In this document: positions 1-7,097 of the stretch, one piece after another
Layout of the letters: every line of letters starts with the position of its first letter
Position numbering within the stretch: the first letter of the stretch is position 1
NCBI GenBank assembly: GCA_002386585.1
Contig: DGIZ01000047.1
Location: 1 to 13,718 of the forward strand
DNA: 13,718 nt
Direction: 5' to 3'
Origin: Brevundimonas sp. UBA4609
GTDB taxonomy: Bacteria; Pseudomonadota; Alphaproteobacteria; Caulobacterales; Caulobacteraceae
The notes under the pieces: generated by a model
What the model saw: only the letters and a program-made list of their open reading frames with translations
Databases searched by the model: none
Told to the model about the DNA's origin: nothing
Position numbers and translations under genes: made by a program

Positions 1-176
1 GCCGGCGCGCCCTCGACGGGAGCCGGGGCGGCGTCTCGCGAGGCGCCCACGCGCGCGGTGCGGATCACTTCATCGCCGCCGCCCATGACGCTGCTGCTTT
101 GTGCGCAGGCCGAGGTTCCCCCCGCGATCAAGGCGGATAAGGCGAGGGCGGAGAGCAGGCGGGAGCGGATCATCAT
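1..176 (-). CDS. 5' part of a gene for an exported or lipid-anchored protein, cut by the window edge
   Basis: Only the first 58 codons lie in the window, so the function cannot be told. The ATG at 176 is followed at once by a second ATG (173). The purine run AGAAGG just upstream suits the second start somewhat better. Residues 1-25 look like a signal peptide: Arg4 and Arg6, then a Leu/Ala-rich core at 7-18, then Gly-Gly-Thr-Ser-Ala-Cys24-Ala25-Gln26. Cys24 could be a lipobox cysteine, although Thr at -3 is not the usual Leu/Val/Ile. Alternatively the A-C-A motif before Gln26 could be a signal peptidase I site. The mature part begins with a Ser/Gly-rich and then Ala/Pro-rich stretch, as in a flexible linker. 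It starts 33 bp downstream of the rarD stop on the same strand, so co-transcription with rarD is plausible. Confidence 0.6.
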   Translation of the reverse strand, partial: MMIRSRLLSALALSALIAGGTSACAQSSSVMGGGDEVIRTARVGASRDAAPAPVEGAP

Positions 177-209
177 CGCCTTCTCTTTAGGACGGGACGG
201 CCTTCGACC

Positions 210-1211
210 TCAACGCGAAGTCGAAGGTTTCTCGCCGATGGCGTCCATTCGATCCTCGGCGGGATCGTCCAGCAGGCCTGGTTCGGGCGCGACGATGGTC
301 TCGGCCGTATGCGCCGCGCGACGCACCTTGAGCACGGCGCCGACGGCGAAGACGGCCACGGCCACCCAGATGAAGACGAAGGAGGCGATGCGCAGCGGCC
401 CCAGGGCCTCGCCTTGCAAGGCGCCGATGATGAAGACGATGGTCGGCGCCAGGAACTGCAGAAAGCCCATGCTGGACAGCGGCATCCGCCGCGCCGCCCA
501 GGCGAACAGGGCCAGGGGAATGACCGTGGCCGGTCCGGCGAACAACAGCCACAACGTCGCCGAGGGCGAGGCGGTGAAATGGCCCGCGCCCGTACTTTCG
601 ATGTGGATCAGCCAGATCAGACCCGGCAGGGCCAGCAGCAGACACTCCAGGAACAGCCCCGTCTGGGCGTCGACCGAGACGCGCTTCCTGATGATGCCGT
701 AGGCCGCAAAGGTCAGGGCCAGGATGATCGAGACCCAGGGCGCGTGTCCGAGGGCTATGGTCTGCAGCAGCACTCCGACCGCCGCCAGCGCCATGGCGAT
801 CTTTCCGGCCCAGTCGATCTTCTCACGGAACAGCCACGCCCCCGCCGCCATGTTCAGCAGCGGATTGAGGTAGTAGCCGAGCGAGGCGTCGAGGGTCCGC
901 CCGTCGTTCACCGCGATGATGTAGGTGGTCCAGTTCCCCGCGATCAACACCGCGGACATGGCCAGCCAGCCCAGCACCTTGGGCTGGCGCAGCACGACCA
1001 TGACCTGCGTCCACTGGCGCGACAGCATGACCAGCAGCGCGGCCCAGACCAGGCCCCAGACGGCCCGGTGCCCCATGATCTCCCAGGCGTCCGCCCCCTG
1101 ATGGCCCATCTGCTGGAACACCAGGGGCACGAACCCCCAGATCAGGTAGCAGAACACGCCCGCCGCCAGGGCGGCGCGGGCTTCGGAGGCGGGAGCAAGG
1201 GAGGCGCTCAC
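210..1211 (-). CDS. rarD: RarD-type EamA/DMT-superfamily inner-membrane permease
   Basis: A polytopic inner-membrane protein of the drug/metabolite transporter superfamily, about ten hydrophobic helices in two EamA halves. RarD was named for a chloramphenicol-related phenotype; its natural substrate is not established. Family landmarks are the first helix with YLIWGFVPLV, HRxxW near residue 48, NWTTYIIAVN at about 93-102, and ASLGYYLNPLL at about 109-119. The last 40 or so residues are charged and probably cytosolic. I prefer the GTG at 1211 (333 aa), which has AAAGG seven bases upstream. The longer reading frame opens with a GTG at 1247, adding 12 residues, but it has no ribosome site and its extension runs through a strong hairpin. 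The gene follows asd on the same strand after a 107 bp gap. The family call is firm; the start is probable. Confidence 0.88.
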   Translation of the reverse strand: MSASLAPASEARAALAAGVFCYLIWGFVPLVFQQMGHQGADAWEIMGHRAVWGLVWAALLVMLSRQWTQVMVVLRQPKVLGWLAMSAVLIAGNWTTYIIAVNDGRTLDASLGYYLNPLLNMAAGAWLFREKIDWAGKIAMALAAVGVLLQTIALGHAPWVSIILALTFAAYGIIRKRVSVDAQTGLFLECLLLALPGLIWLIHIESTGAGHFTASPSATLWLLFAGPATVIPLALFAWAARRMPLSSMGFLQFLAPTIVFIIGALQGEALGPLRIASFVFIWVAVAVFAVGAVLKVRRAAHTAETIVAPEPGLLDDPAEDRMDAIGEKPSTSR

Positions 1212-1225
1212 TCTGGTACCTTTCG

Positions 1226-1256
1226 ACCCCCGCCGCATCGCCGACACGGCGGGGGT
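1226..1256. repeat. GC-rich hairpin upstream of rarD
   Basis: A perfect 10 bp inverted repeat (ACCCCCGCCG at 1226-1235 with CGGCGGGGGT at 1247-1256) around an 11-base loop. Neither side has a T-tract, so it is not a standard intrinsic terminator. On the minus strand it ends 14 bases before the preferred rarD GTG. It could attenuate read-through from asd or stabilise the 5' end of a rarD message. Confidence 0.6.
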
Positions 1257-1272
1257 TCAACACATATGACGC

Positions 1273-1310
1273 CCCTCAAGCAGCCTCGCGCCGCGCGCGA
1301 GGCGTGAGGG
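1273..1310 (-). terminator. Candidate asd terminator: compound hairpin without a strong T-tract
   Basis: GCCTCGCGC (1283-1291) pairs with GCGCGAGGC (1295-1303) across a three-base loop. A further outer arm, CCCTCA (1273-1278), pairs with TGAGGG (1305-1310), giving 15 paired positions with a 4/1 internal bulge. It begins 8 bases past the asd stop on the minus strand. The following bases are not T-rich, so termination may be weak or factor-aided. Confidence 0.5.
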
Positions 1311-1318
1311 ACCTCTGC

Positions 1319-2365
1319 TTACACAGTCAAAGTGCGATAGCCGCTCTTGGGCGAGATGACGCCGGTCTCGTCCAGCAGCTGGGCGATCTGAACGGCGTTC
1401 AGGGCCGCGCCCTTGCGCAGGTTGTCCGACACCACCCAGAAGGACAGACCGTGCTCGACGGTCGGGTCCTTGCGGATACGGCTGACATAGACGGCGTGCT
1501 CGCCCGCAGCGTCGACCGGGGTGATGTAGCCGTCGTGTTCCTGCTTATCGACGACCAGGACGCCCGGCGCCTCGCGCAGGATCTCGCGGGCTTCGTCCGG
1601 GGCGATCGGACGATCGAACTCGACCGTCACGGCTTCGGAGTGACCGACGAAGACCGGCACGCGCACGCAGGTGACGGTCAGCTTGATCGACGGATCGATC
1701 ATCTTGTGCGTCTCGTCCCACATCTTGGCTTCTTCATCGGTGTAGCCGTCCTCGTTGAAGGCGCCGATGTAGGGAATGACGTTGAAGGCGATCTGCTTGG
1801 GGAATTTCTTCGGCGTGGCGTCGCCCAGGCCGTAGATGGCCTTGGTCTGGTTCCACAGCTCGTCCATGCCTTCCTTCCCGGCGCCCGAGACGGACTGATA
1901 GGTCGAGACGACGACGCGCTTGATCTTGGCCGCGTCATGCAGCGGCTTCAGCGCCACCACCAGCTGGGCGGTCGAGCAGTTGGGGTTGGCGACGATGTTC
2001 TTCTTCGTCGCCAGCTTGGCGGCGTCCGGGTTCACCTCCGGCACGATCAGCGGCACGTCCGGGTCCATGCGGAAGGCCGAGGAGTTGTCGATGACGATGG
2101 GACCGGCCTTGCCGATCTTCTCGGACCATTCGCGCGACACTCCGCCGCCGGCGCTCATCAGCACCAGGTCGACGCTCGAGAAGTCGAACTGCTCGATGTC
2201 CTCGCACTTGATGGTGCTGTCGCCGAAGGAGACCTCGACGCCTTTGGATTTTCGAGAGGCGATCGCGTGCATTTTCTCGACGGGGAAGTTCACTTCCTCG
2301 AGGATGGCTAGGATTTCCCGGCCGACATTGCCTGTGGCGCCTACGACGGCGACGCGATAGCCCAT
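1319..2365 (-). CDS. asd: Aspartate-semialdehyde dehydrogenase
   Basis: Catalyses the NADPH-dependent reduction of 4-aspartyl phosphate to aspartate semialdehyde, the branch point to lysine/diaminopimelate, threonine, methionine and isoleucine; cytosolic. The 348 residues match the usual length. The N-terminal Rossmann loop GATGNVG is at 9-15. The catalytic cysteine is Cys130 in NPNCSTAQ, the flexible SGAGKEG loop is at 160-166, and the substrate Arg and base His lie in RVPVFVGHSE (Arg235, His242). The ATG at 2365 starts directly on the conserved N-terminus and has AAAGGA about eight bases upstream. The frame stays open 43 codons further upstream, but that extension is Arg-rich, unrelated to the family and runs across the divergent promoter region. 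The gene is divergent from zapE. Confidence 0.96.
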   Translation of the reverse strand: MGYRVAVVGATGNVGREILAILEEVNFPVEKMHAIASRKSKGVEVSFGDSTIKCEDIEQFDFSSVDLVLMSAGGGVSREWSEKIGKAGPIVIDNSSAFRMDPDVPLIVPEVNPDAAKLATKKNIVANPNCSTAQLVVALKPLHDAAKIKRVVVSTYQSVSGAGKEGMDELWNQTKAIYGLGDATPKKFPKQIAFNVIPYIGAFNEDGYTDEEAKMWDETHKMIDPSIKLTVTCVRVPVFVGHSEAVTVEFDRPIAPDEAREILREAPGVLVVDKQEHDGYITPVDAAGEHAVYVSRIRKDPTVEHGLSFWVVSDNLRKGAALNAVQIAQLLDETGVISPKSGYRTLTV

Positions 2366-2514
2366 GATGAAATCATCCTTTGTTCGGGGGCGTTTGGGAG
2401 AAACGCTTCTGCATTTGGGTCCTTCGCAGCCGCGAAGCAACCAGAATCCTCCAATTCGGCGCCGGAATCCGCGAACGCCTTCCCCCGGCCCCATCGGGGA
2501 GCTATCTGCTGGCC
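2366..2514. promoter_or_regulatory. Divergent asd/zapE control region
   Basis: The 149 bp between the two start codons must hold both promoters, but I could not pick a convincing -35/-10 pair for either gene. Visible structure: two short perfect hairpins on the asd-leader side (GCGTTT 2390-2395 with AAACGC 2401-2406; CTTCGC 2422-2427 with GCGAAG 2432-2437) and two GAATC sites (2444-2448, 2465-2469). GANTC is the CcrM methyltransferase target in Caulobacterales. No known riboswitch pattern was recognised. Confidence 0.45.
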
Positions 2515-3627
2515 ATGACCTCCCGCATCCGCAACGCCTACGACATCCGCGTGGAAGAGGGCGTGATCACGCCCGAACCGGCCCAGGCCGCCCTGATCGG
2601 CGCGCTTGAACGGCTGGAGACCGACCTGTCGAAGAAGGGGCTGTTCGGCGCCCTGCCCGAGGTCAGGGGCATCTACATCTGGGGCCCGCCCGGACGCGGC
2701 AAGTCCATGCTGATGGACCTCTTCTATTCCTCGACGCCCGAGCAGAGGAAGGTCCGCGCCCACTTCCACGCCTTCATGGCGCGCATCCACGACCTGGTGA
2801 AGCAGTGGCGCGACGGAACCCCGCGCAGCCGCAAGGCCGTGTTCGGAACCGCCAAGGGGGACGATCCCATCCCGCCGATCGCCGCCCTGATCGCCTCTGA
2901 GGCCCGGCTGCTGTGCTTCGACGAGCTGCAGGTGACGGACATCGCCGACGCCATGATCCTGGGTCGGCTGTTCGAAGCCCTGTTCGAAAAGAAGGTGGTG
3001 CTGGCCGTCACCTCGAACCGCGCGCCCGAAGACCTCTACAAGAACGGCATCAACCGCCAGCTCTTCCTGCCCTTCATCGACATCATCCGCCAGCGCTGCG
3101 ACGTGGTCGAGACGGCGGGCGCCCGGGACTTCCGCCTGGACCGCATGGCCGGGGCCAGGGTCTGGTTCTCGCCCCTGGACGCCGAGGCGCGGCAAGGCTT
3201 CGAGACCCTGTGGTCCGACCTGAAGGGCGGCGAGCCGGAGGAGCCCATCGCCCTGCCGGTGCTGGGCCGTGAGGTGAAGCTGGAGCGCACGGTCGGCGGC
3301 ATGGCGCGCGCGACCTTCAACGAGCTGTGCGGCCGCCCCTTGGGGCCGCAGGACTATCTGGCCGTCGCCCGGCGCTTCCACACCCTGTTCCTGGCCGACG
3401 TGCCCCTGCTCAGCCCAGCCAACCATCATGAGGCGCGCCGCCTGGTGACGCTGGTCGACGCGCTTTACGAGGCCAAGACCCGCCTGGTCGTCCTGGCTGA
3501 GGCCGCGCCCGAGGCGCTCTACACCGAGGGCGTCGGCGCCTTCGAGTTCGAGCGGACCGTGTCCCGCTTCAACGAGATGCAGAGCGAGGCCTGGCTGGAG
3601 CAGCGCGAGGAAGCCGAGGCGGCGTAA
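2515..3627 (+). CDS. zapE: ZapE/AFG1-family cell-division ATPase
   Basis: A P-loop AAA-like ATPase of the AFG1 family. In E. coli, ZapE associates with the Z-ring and modulates FtsZ; the mitochondrial homologue AFG1/LACE1 acts on respiratory-complex subunits. The protein has 370 residues, normal for the family. Walker A GPPGRGKS is at 57-64 after the IYIWG strand, the conserved HFHAFM is at 83-88, Walker B LLCFDE is at 132-137 followed by LQVTDIADA, sensor TSNR is at 166-169, and the family motif LYKNGINRQLFLPFI is at about 174-188. The C-terminal SRFNEMQSEAW is also typical. The ATG at 2515 gives the standard N-terminus; a TTG 45 codons upstream is open but unlikely. The ribosome site (GGGGAG) is rather distant. 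The gene is convergent with mdh; from memory, many alphaproteobacteria carry zapE directly upstream of mdh in the same direction. Confidence 0.93.
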   Translation: MTSRIRNAYDIRVEEGVITPEPAQAALIGALERLETDLSKKGLFGALPEVRGIYIWGPPGRGKSMLMDLFYSSTPEQRKVRAHFHAFMARIHDLVKQWRDGTPRSRKAVFGTAKGDDPIPPIAALIASEARLLCFDELQVTDIADAMILGRLFEALFEKKVVLAVTSNRAPEDLYKNGINRQLFLPFIDIIRQRCDVVETAGARDFRLDRMAGARVWFSPLDAEARQGFETLWSDLKGGEPEEPIALPVLGREVKLERTVGGMARATFNELCGRPLGPQDYLAVARRFHTLFLADVPLLSPANHHEARRLVTLVDALYEAKTRLVVLAEAAPEALYTEGVGAFEFERTVSRFNEMQSEAWLEQREEAEAA

Positions 3628-3635
3628 ACTCCTTT

Positions 3636-3759
3636 CCGCTCATCCCGGCGGACGCCGGGATCCAGTACGAACCTCGCGCACCGCATTTTAGAGCGCTTCT
3701 TAGCCAACGCCGCATTGGCGGCCAAAGCACTGGTTCCCGGCGTCCGCAGGGATGAGCGG
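3636..3759. repeat. Inverted pair of REP-like palindromes
   Basis: Two 31-base units, 3636-3666 and 3729-3759, are inverted copies agreeing at 29 of 31 positions, separated by 62 bases. The left unit contains a near-perfect palindrome (3642-3661, ATCCCGGCG and CGCCGGGAT around GA). In the right unit the palindrome carries two mismatches. The core CATCCCGGCG-GA-CGCCGGGATCCAG resembles the dispersed extragenic palindromes common in alphaproteobacterial genomes. The tail-to-tail pairing resembles a BIME or small MITE unit. It lies between the convergent ends of zapE and mdh, where it could also act as a transcription barrier for zapE. Confidence 0.75.
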
Positions 3760-3778
3760 TTGCCAGGAATGGCGCATG

Positions 3779-3810
3779 AAAAAGGGCCGCCCCCGAAGAT
3801 GCGGCCCTTT
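3779..3810 (-). terminator. mdh intrinsic terminator
   Basis: AAAGGGCCGC (3781-3790) and GCGGCCCTTT (3801-3810) form a perfect 10 bp stem with a 10-base loop. Read on the minus strand, the stem runs into five Ts (3783-3779). It lies 35 bases past the mdh stop codon. On the plus strand the Ts are fewer but could still help to stop zapE transcripts. Confidence 0.85.
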
Positions 3811-3844
3811 CCAATTTAGACGCCCAAGCGCTCAAGCAGCGCCC

Positions 3845-4807
<963 letters not shown>

Positions 4808-4860
4808 TCAGGTCTCTCCAGTCGATATTGCGTGTGCGAAACGGTAGTCGCTGGAACGGC

Positions 4861-4889
4861 GGTCTAGACCTGTCGGCGGGTCGCGGCAA
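4861..4889 (-). promoter_or_regulatory. mdh: Candidate mdh promoter (Caulobacter housekeeping type)
   Basis: On the minus strand, TTGCCGC (4889-4883) is followed after 14 bases by TCTAGACC (4868-4861). This resembles the Caulobacter sigma-73 consensus TTGACGS-N10-14-GCTANAWC. It sits about 54 bases upstream of the mdh ATG. The -10 side lies in the perfect palindrome GGTCTAGACC (4861-4870). Inferred from pattern only. Confidence 0.45.
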
Positions 4890-4934
4890 GCGTTCCGCGT
4901 TGCGCCTTTCGTCGGGGCCTGCGAGGCTGCGGTC

Positions 4935-5696
4935 ATGGCCAAACCCACGGACGCTCCCCCGACGACGGACGCCGCCTATGAGGCGCGCGCCCTGGCCGAG
5001 GCCCTGGCCTGGCGCGACCGCCAGCTGAAACGGCCCGGCCTGTGGGACAAGGCCACCCGCGCGACCCAGGACCGCATCAACCGCGTCATTCCCGAGCGCG
5101 TGCACGAGATCGTGACCGGCGCCGTCCAGCAGATGACGCGCGGCCTTCTGGCCGGGTCGGAGTGGGCCACCGCCCGCCCCCTGGCCGAAGGCGCCCTGCA
5201 GGAGCGCGAAGCCAGGGTCCGCGCCCGCGTCGAGCTGTATCGCACCACCGCCAGCATCGAGGGCGGGGTGGCGGGGGCCGGGGGCTTCCTGATGGCGGCG
5301 GCGGACTTTCCGGCCCTGATGGCCATCAAGGTCAAGATGCTGTTCGAGATCGCCGCCCTGTACGGCTATTCAGGCCGCGACCTGAAGGAGCGGGTGATCG
5401 TCCTGCGCATCTTCCAGCTGGCCTTCTCCAGCGCCCGGCATCGCCCCGAGGCCCTGGCCGCGCTGGAGGCCGCCATGCGCGCGCCGCATGATCCCGACGC
5501 CCTGAAGGCCTTCGACTGGCGCAAATTCCAGCTAGAGTACCGCGACTACATCGACGTGGCCAAGCTGGCCCAGTTGCTGCCCCTGGTCGGCGCGCCGATC
5601 GGGGCCGTGGTCAACTGGCGCCTGACCCAGCGTCTGGCCGAGACGGCGATGAACGCCTATCGCCTGCGCCTTCTCGCCGATCAGGACGCCGCATGA
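4935..5696 (+). CDS. EcsC-family protein
   Basis: A 253-residue member of the EcsC family (PF12787), named after a Bacillus ABC-transporter operon protein; the biochemical role is unknown. The charged N-terminal half contains an amphipathic helical stretch (about 86-105). It is followed by a Gly/Ala-rich hydrophobic segment (about 109-136, GGVAGAGGFLMAAADFPAL) that may insert into or lie on the membrane. A second conserved block, EYRDYIDVAKLAQLLPLVGA, lies at about 201-220 before the hydrophobic C-terminal helix. There is no signal peptide. The ATG at 4935 has GAGG about nine bases upstream. Its TGA overlaps the ATG of the HIT gene by four bases, so the two are translationally coupled. The gene is divergent from mdh. 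Confidence 0.82.
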   Translation: MAKPTDAPPTTDAAYEARALAEALAWRDRQLKRPGLWDKATRATQDRINRVIPERVHEIVTGAVQQMTRGLLAGSEWATARPLAEGALQEREARVRARVELYRTTASIEGGVAGAGGFLMAAADFPALMAIKVKMLFEIAALYGYSGRDLKERVIVLRIFQLAFSSARHRPEALAALEAAMRAPHDPDALKAFDWRKFQLEYRDYIDVAKLAQLLPLVGAPIGAVVNWRLTQRLAETAMNAYRLRLLADQDAA

Positions 5697-6106
5697 GCTT
5701 CACCGCCGACCCCGCCTTCGAGCCCGCCTCCGTCTTCGCCGTCGACTGGCCCCTGTGCCAGGTGCGGCTTCAGGACGACGGCCGCTTTCCCTGGCTGATC
5801 CTGCTGCCGCGCATCCCCGGCGCGGTCGAGCTGGAAGACCTGTCGTCCGAGCAGCGCGCCCTTCTGAGCGAGGAGATCGTCCGCGCCGGCGCCGTGGTGC
5901 GTGAACTGGGCGCCCTGCGCGATGCGCCCGTCGACAAGCTGAACATCGCCGCCCTGGGCAATGTCACGGCCCAGCTTCACATCCATGTCGTCGGCCGTCG
6001 CCGCGACGACCCCCTGTGGCCCGATCCGGTCTGGGGGCGTCCCGGGGCGGTTCCGTGCACAACTGAAACGCGCGATGCGGCCCTGGCGCACGTCGCTTCC
6101 TTCTGA
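5693..6106 (+). CDS. HIT-family nucleotide-binding protein (probable hydrolase)
   Basis: A 137-residue histidine-triad protein, the size of single-domain HIT enzymes; most hydrolyse nucleoside phosphoramidates or dinucleoside polyphosphates such as Ap4A. The core runs KLNIAALGN (82-90) and then QLHIHVVGRR (94-103). Compared with the canonical H-x-H-x-H motif, the first His is Gln94. The catalytic middle His is His96 and the third is His98. The Q-x-H-x-H form followed by a DPLWPDPVWG block (106-115) is, from memory, typical of a proteobacterial subgroup, so this need not mean inactivity. Its start overlaps the EcsC stop (ATGA at 5693-5696), implying coupled expression. Substrate unknown. Confidence 0.85.
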   Translation: MSFTADPAFEPASVFAVDWPLCQVRLQDDGRFPWLILLPRIPGAVELEDLSSEQRALLSEEIVRAGAVVRELGALRDAPVDKLNIAALGNVTAQLHIHVVGRRRDDPLWPDPVWGRPGAVPCTTETRDAALAHVASF

Positions 6107-6116
6107 TCCGAGCCTT

Positions 6117-6146
6117 GGGGACCGACTTTCGTCCGGAATCGGCCCC
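6117..6146 (+). terminator. Weak candidate terminator after the HIT gene
   Basis: GGGG-A-CCGA (6117-6125) can pair with TCGGCCCC (6139-6146) with one bulged A and a 13-base loop, 10 bases past the HIT stop. There is no T-tract, so its function is uncertain. Confidence 0.3.
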
Positions 6147-6151
6147 CTTCG

Positions 6152-6181
6152 TTGACACCCCCCCGTCTGCGTCACTAAAGC
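6152..6181 (+). promoter_or_regulatory. sdhC: Candidate sdh operon promoter
   Basis: TTGACAC (6152-6158) followed after 15 bases by ACTAAAGC (6174-6181) resembles the Caulobacter housekeeping consensus TTGACGS-N10-14-GCTANAWC. The spacer is one base longer than usual. Transcription would begin near 6187, leaving about 50 bases of leader before sdhC. A GAATC (CcrM) site lies just upstream at 6136-6140. Confidence 0.5.
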
Positions 6182-6222
6182 CTGTTGCACTGCAATCCGG
6201 CCCTGAAATTCCTCGGGTTTTT

Positions 6223-6237
6223 TGAGAATCATTCGCA
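6223..6237. promoter_or_regulatory. Fur-box-like palindrome over the sdhC start
   Basis: TGAGAAT-C-ATTCGCA is a 7-1-7 inverted repeat with one mismatch between the half-sites. It matches TGATAATCATTATCA at 12 of 15 positions. It covers the SD-like GAGAA and the first base of the sdhC ATG, and it contains a GAATC (CcrM) site at 6226-6230. Fur binding here is inferred, not shown. Confidence 0.5.
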
Positions 6238-6698
6238 TGTCGAACACTCCCACGGCTGCGGGCGAAACTGGCGACCGGACGGGCCGCTACGTCCGTCACC
6301 CCAACGGGCACGTCGCACCGATGTCGCCCTTCACCGATATCTGGCGCTGGCACATGACCATGGTCGCGTCGATCCTGTTCCGCGTCACCATCGGCGCGGC
6401 CAGCGTGGGCGCGATCCTGCTGCTGGGCTGGGTCGCCGCCACGGCTTCCGGCCCGGACGCCTTCGCCTCGGTCGCCGCCTTCTCGGGCTCGCCGTTCGGC
6501 CTGTTCATCTGGTTCGGCCTGACGTGGGTGCTGTTCTCCTTCCTGCTGAACGGCGCGCGCCACCTGATCAACGACACCGGTCGTGGGCTGACCATCAAGT
6601 CGGCCAATCTGCTGGCGCAGATCGCCGTCTGGGGCCCGATCGTCCTGGCCGTCCTGTTCTGGGTCGTGCTGTTCGCTGCTGGAAAGGTTTCGCTGTGA
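6237..6698 (+). CDS. sdhC: Succinate dehydrogenase membrane anchor subunit SdhC
   Basis: One of two membrane anchors of complex II, which passes electrons from the Fe-S subunit to ubiquinone. The 153 residues start at the ATG at 6237; a TTG five codons upstream is in frame. Three hydrophobic helices lie at about 42-68, 86-105 and 124-148. Quinone-site counterparts of E. coli SdhC Ser27 and Arg31 are Ser45 and Arg49 in ASILFRVT. The GARHLIND motif (106-113) identifies the family. The axial heme ligand His84 of E. coli aligns with Phe102, His30 with Phe48, and the usual SPH is SPF (30-32). Only the His91 counterpart (His109) remains. The N-terminus (1-29) is longer than in E. coli. The stop overlaps the sdhD GTG by four bases. 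Confidence 0.93.
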   Translation: MSNTPTAAGETGDRTGRYVRHPNGHVAPMSPFTDIWRWHMTMVASILFRVTIGAASVGAILLLGWVAATASGPDAFASVAAFSGSPFGLFIWFGLTWVLFSFLLNGARHLINDTGRGLTIKSANLLAQIAVWGPIVLAVLFWVVLFAAGKVSL

Positions 6699-7090
6699 GC
6701 GCCGCGCCGAAGTTCAAGAACAATGTAAAAATCTCCGAGCGTCACGGCGCCGGGGAATGGAAACTCGAGAAACTGGCCCTTCTGGCCCTGATGCCGCTGG
6801 GCCTGTGGGTCCTGTCGTCGGGCTTCACCCTGGCCGGCGCCGACTACGGCGCGGTCGTCGCCTGGTTCGGCAGCACCCTGAACGCCGGCCTGCTGGCCGT
6901 GACGGCGGTGGTCTTCTGCCTGTTCGCCAGCCTGGCCTGGAAGGTGATCCTCGAGGACTACGTCCCCGCTTCTTCCCGCTCGTCGCTGATCCTGGTGTCG
7001 AACCTGGTCTTCCTCGTGCTGGCGGCCGCCAGCGTCTTCTTCATCGTGCGTCTGGCGCTGGGCTCGGCCCCGCTGCCGGCCGGAGTCTGA
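6695..7090 (+). CDS. sdhD: Succinate dehydrogenase membrane anchor subunit SdhD
   Basis: Second membrane anchor of complex II; 131 residues with helices at about 27-47, 63-86 and 97-121. The GTG start at 6695 lies in GTGA overlapping the sdhC stop, with GGAAAGG seven bases upstream, so the two anchors are translationally coupled. The family motif before the second loop is VILEDYVP (84-91); Asp88-Tyr89 match the quinone-site Asp82-Tyr83 of E. coli. Counting back eleven residues from that Asp, the heme ligand His71 of E. coli aligns with Phe77 ([13 protein letters not shown]). The heme-propionate Arg20 aligns with Lys26. The only histidine in the protein is His17, before the first helix. The sequence is divergent overall, and gene order supports the call. 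Confidence 0.9.
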   Translation: MSAAPKFKNNVKISERHGAGEWKLEKLALLALMPLGLWVLSSGFTLAGADYGAVVAWFGSTLNAGLLAVTAVVFCLFASLAWKVILEDYVPASSRSSLILVSNLVFLVLAAASVFFIVRLALGSAPLPAGV

Positions 7091-7097
7091 TCCCGCC

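Noticed and set aside
1304..2311. 335-codon plus-strand frame opposite asd, and a similar one at 309-1307 opposite rarD
   Set aside because: Antisense shadows of firmly identified genes, rich in Asp/Val/His/Arg/Gly with no family resemblance.
2366..2494. 43-codon N-terminal extension of asd
   Set aside because: It precedes the Rossmann start MGYRVAVVGATG, is not family-like, and would consume the divergent promoter region; the ATG at 2365 has a good ribosome site.
2341..3429. 362-codon minus-strand frame opposite zapE
   Set aside because: Antisense shadow of zapE and of the divergent region; no recognisable motifs, skewed composition.
4861..4870. Perfect 10 bp palindrome GGTCTAGACC as an operator
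   Set aside because: Too short to claim a regulator site alone; it is explained at least as well as part of the mdh -10 region.
5951..6003. Loss of the first His of the HIT motif read as a dead enzyme
   Set aside because: The catalytic middle His (His96) is present, and Q-x-H-x-H is, from memory, a normal subgroup form.
6222..6236. TTG start five codons upstream of the sdhC ATG
   Set aside because: No ribosome site for it; the ATG at 6237 is the simpler choice, though a start difference would alter how the Fur-like box relates to the gene.
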